Position numbers and translations under genes: made by a program
The notes under the pieces: model-generated
The model's input: the letters and a program-made list of their open reading frames with translations, nothing else
What the model was told of the DNA's origin: nothing
Database searches by the model: none
NCBI RefSeq assembly: GCF_024297145.1
Contig: NZ_JANCTC010000003.1
Span: 186,001-250,000, forward strand
Length of the DNA stretch: 64,000 bases
Direction: 5' to 3'
Source: Mesorhizobium sp. LMG 17147
Lineage (GTDB): Bacteria > Pseudomonadota > Alphaproteobacteria > Rhizobiales > Rhizobiaceae
Part shown: piece after piece, positions 62,686 through 64,000 of the stretch
How the letters are laid out: each line of letters begins with the position of its first letter
How positions within the stretch are numbered: the stretch's first letter is position 1

Positions 62686-63692
62686 GCGCACTGAAGATCC
62701 ACATCGCCAAGGTCGCCGCCGGCAGCGCTCTTTCTTTCGAGGAGGCGCGCGAGGCCTTCGACATTATCATGTCGGGCGATGCTACTCCGGGCCAGATAGG
62801 CGGCTTCCTGATGGCATTGCGCGTGCGCGGCGAGACCGTCAGCGAGATCGCCGGCGCTGTCGCCACCATGCGCGCCAAGATGCTGCGCGTCGAAGCCCCC
62901 GAGGGCGCCATCGACATTGTCGGCACCGGCGGCGACAATTCGCACAGCGTCAACATTTCGACCGCATCCGCCTTCGTCATCGCCGGCAGCGGCGTGCCCG
63001 TCGCCAAGCACGGCAATCGCGGACTGTCCTCGCTGACCGGCGCCGCCGATGTGCTGATCGCATTGGGCGTCAAGATCGACATCCCTCCGGAGACGATCGG
63101 CCGCTGCATTCACGAGGCCGGCGTTGGCTTCATGTTCGCGCCGGCGCATCACCCGGCGATGAAGCATGTCGGCCCGACCCGGGTCGAGCTCGGCACCCGC
63201 ACCATCTTCAATCTGCTGGGCCCGCTTTCCAATCCGGCCAGTGTCAGACGGCAGATGGTCGGCGTGTTCCTGCCCGAATGGATCATGCCGGTGGCAGAAA
63301 CGTTGAAGGAGCTTGGCGCCGACCACGCCTGGGTCGTCCATGGCGACGGCTATGACGAGATCACCACCACCGGCGAAACGCAGGTCGCCGAATTGGCCGG
63401 CGGCGAGATACGCAGCTTTGTGCTGACCCCGGAAGCAGTCGGGCTGACGCGTCACACCAAGGACGAGTTGCGCGGCGGCGACGCCGCCCACAACGCCCAG
63501 GCACTGCGCGACATGCTGCGCGGCGCCGCTGGCGCCTTTCGCGATACGGTGCTGATGAATGCCGGCGCCGGGCTGGTGGTAGCCGGCAAGGCGACGACGC
63601 TTGCCGACGGCATGGTAACGGCGGCGCAGGCCATCGACAGCGGCCGCGCGCTGAAAGTGCTCGACAGGCTGGTCGAGATTTCGAACGGTTAA
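62682..63692 (+). CDS. trpD: Anthranilate phosphoribosyltransferase
   Basis: A 336-residue enzyme of tryptophan synthesis that joins anthranilate to PRPP. The N-terminal helical domain reads [20 protein letters not shown]. The PRPP site is [20 protein letters not shown], then [20 protein letters not shown], and [20 protein letters not shown]. Asp and Glu for Mg2+ are in [12 protein letters not shown]. It starts in the stop of the ppiD-like gene (ATGA) and is followed 5 bases after its stop by trpC. Confidence 0.96.
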   Translation: MSALKIHIAKVAAGSALSFEEAREAFDIIMSGDATPGQIGGFLMALRVRGETVSEIAGAVATMRAKMLRVEAPEGAIDIVGTGGDNSHSVNISTASAFVIAGSGVPVAKHGNRGLSSLTGAADVLIALGVKIDIPPETIGRCIHEAGVGFMFAPAHHPAMKHVGPTRVELGTRTIFNLLGPLSNPASVRRQMVGVFLPEWIMPVAETLKELGADHAWVVHGDGYDEITTTGETQVAELAGGEIRSFVLTPEAVGLTRHTKDELRGGDAAHNAQALRDMLRGAAGAFRDTVLMNAGAGLVVAGKATTLADGMVTAAQAIDSGRALKVLDRLVEISNG

Positions 63693-63697
63693 AACCC

Positions 63698-64000
63698 ATG
63701 TCCGACATCCTGCGCAAGATCGAGGCTTACAAGCGCGACGAGATCGCGGCGGCTAAAGCACGCGTGCCATTGGCCGAGATCAAGGCACGGGCGACGCATG
63801 CCGACGCGCCGCGCGGCTTTCTTTCCGCCCTTGAGACCAGGCGCAAATCCGGCGGGTTCGCGCTGATTGCCGAAATCAAGAAGGCTAGCCCATCCAAAGG
63901 CCTGATCCGCGCCGATTTCGATCCGCCGGCGCTGGCCAGGGCCTATGCGAAAGGCGGTGCCGCCTGCCTTTCGGTGCTGACCGACACACCCTCTTTCCAA
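63698..64000 (+). CDS. trpC: Indole-3-glycerol-phosphate synthase, N-terminal part (cut by window end)
   Basis: The first 101 residues are visible: [20 protein letters not shown], then [20 protein letters not shown] with the catalytic Lys/Glu region, and the [17 protein letters not shown] strand of the barrel. It is the next step after TrpD in tryptophan synthesis. The rest lies beyond position 64000. The five-base gap to trpD indicates the same operon. Confidence 0.95.
   Translation, partial: MSDILRKIEAYKRDEIAAAKARVPLAEIKARATHADAPRGFLSALETRRKSGGFALIAEIKKASPSKGLIRADFDPPALARAYAKGGAACLSVLTDTPSFQ

Overview
The window is high-GC alphaproteobacterial chromosomal DNA. Its gene families fit Rhizobiales, most probably Mesorhizobium or a close Phyllobacteriaceae relative: DUF982 and DUF6894 proteins, a TIGR02281-type aspartic protease beside DUF1289, an OtsA/OtsB pair behind an EcfG-type promoter, and trpD-trpC downstream of a PpiD-like foldase. 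The genus is an inference from gene content; nothing was searched. Most of the window is ordinary core chromosome. I see no integrase, transposase, phage gene or CRISPR array.

Layout. 0-6 kb: the end of an ABC ATPase, then mgtE, gor, a DUF2059 protein, rpiA, gph and tRNA-Val(CAC). 6-12.5 kb: small exported and membrane proteins, a YcbB-type L,D-transpeptidase, a decayed SDR gene, an alpha/beta hydrolase divergent from a MarR regulator with two operator-like palindromes over the start codons, a PPOX flavoprotein, an NTF2-like protein and a DUF971 protein. 12.6-17.8 kb: molybdenum cofactor genes moaA, mobA and mobB with exported proteins and a DMT exporter between them. 17.9-20.4 kb: a polar amino acid ABC importer (binding protein plus two permeases) with no ATPase gene beside it. 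20.4-30.6 kb: housekeeping genes including an AlkD-like repair protein, an Lrp regulator, a UDG-fold protein, a GST, a membrane-anchored nuclease, a DivJ/PleC-like histidine kinase, cobT, DUF1289, an aspartic protease and dusA. 30.7-31.1 kb: a scar in which the tail of a GntR/FCD regulator abuts a frameshifted piece of an ABC ATPase.

31.6-45.2 kb is the main accessory region, a probable cell-surface glycan or lipid locus. It holds a soluble DUF2156 aminoacyltransferase-like protein, four different glycosyltransferases, two sulfotransferases, a tight operon of an MsbA-like ABC exporter with three tandem paralogous GT9/TPR-glycosyltransferase-like proteins, and a SAM methyltransferase. 45.2-47.4 kb is a decay zone with a broken DUF6894 gene, a multiply frameshifted isoprenylcysteine-methyltransferase-like gene and a few small genes.

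47.9-54 kb is a stress carbohydrate cluster: a GT4 glycosyltransferase, an amylo-alpha-1,6-glucosidase, a membrane-anchored OtsA and OtsB. A consensus EcfG general-stress promoter lies just upstream of otsA. 54-64 kb: an NCS1 nucleobase transporter, DUF1697, pyrG, a second L,D-transpeptidase, secG, tpiA, a PpiD-like foldase, trpD and the start of trpC.

Nothing here is convincingly a wholly new system. The strongest candidates for a second look are the triplicated glycosyltransferase/exporter operon with its neighbouring sulfotransferases, and the EcfG-controlled trehalose cluster with an unusually extended OtsA.
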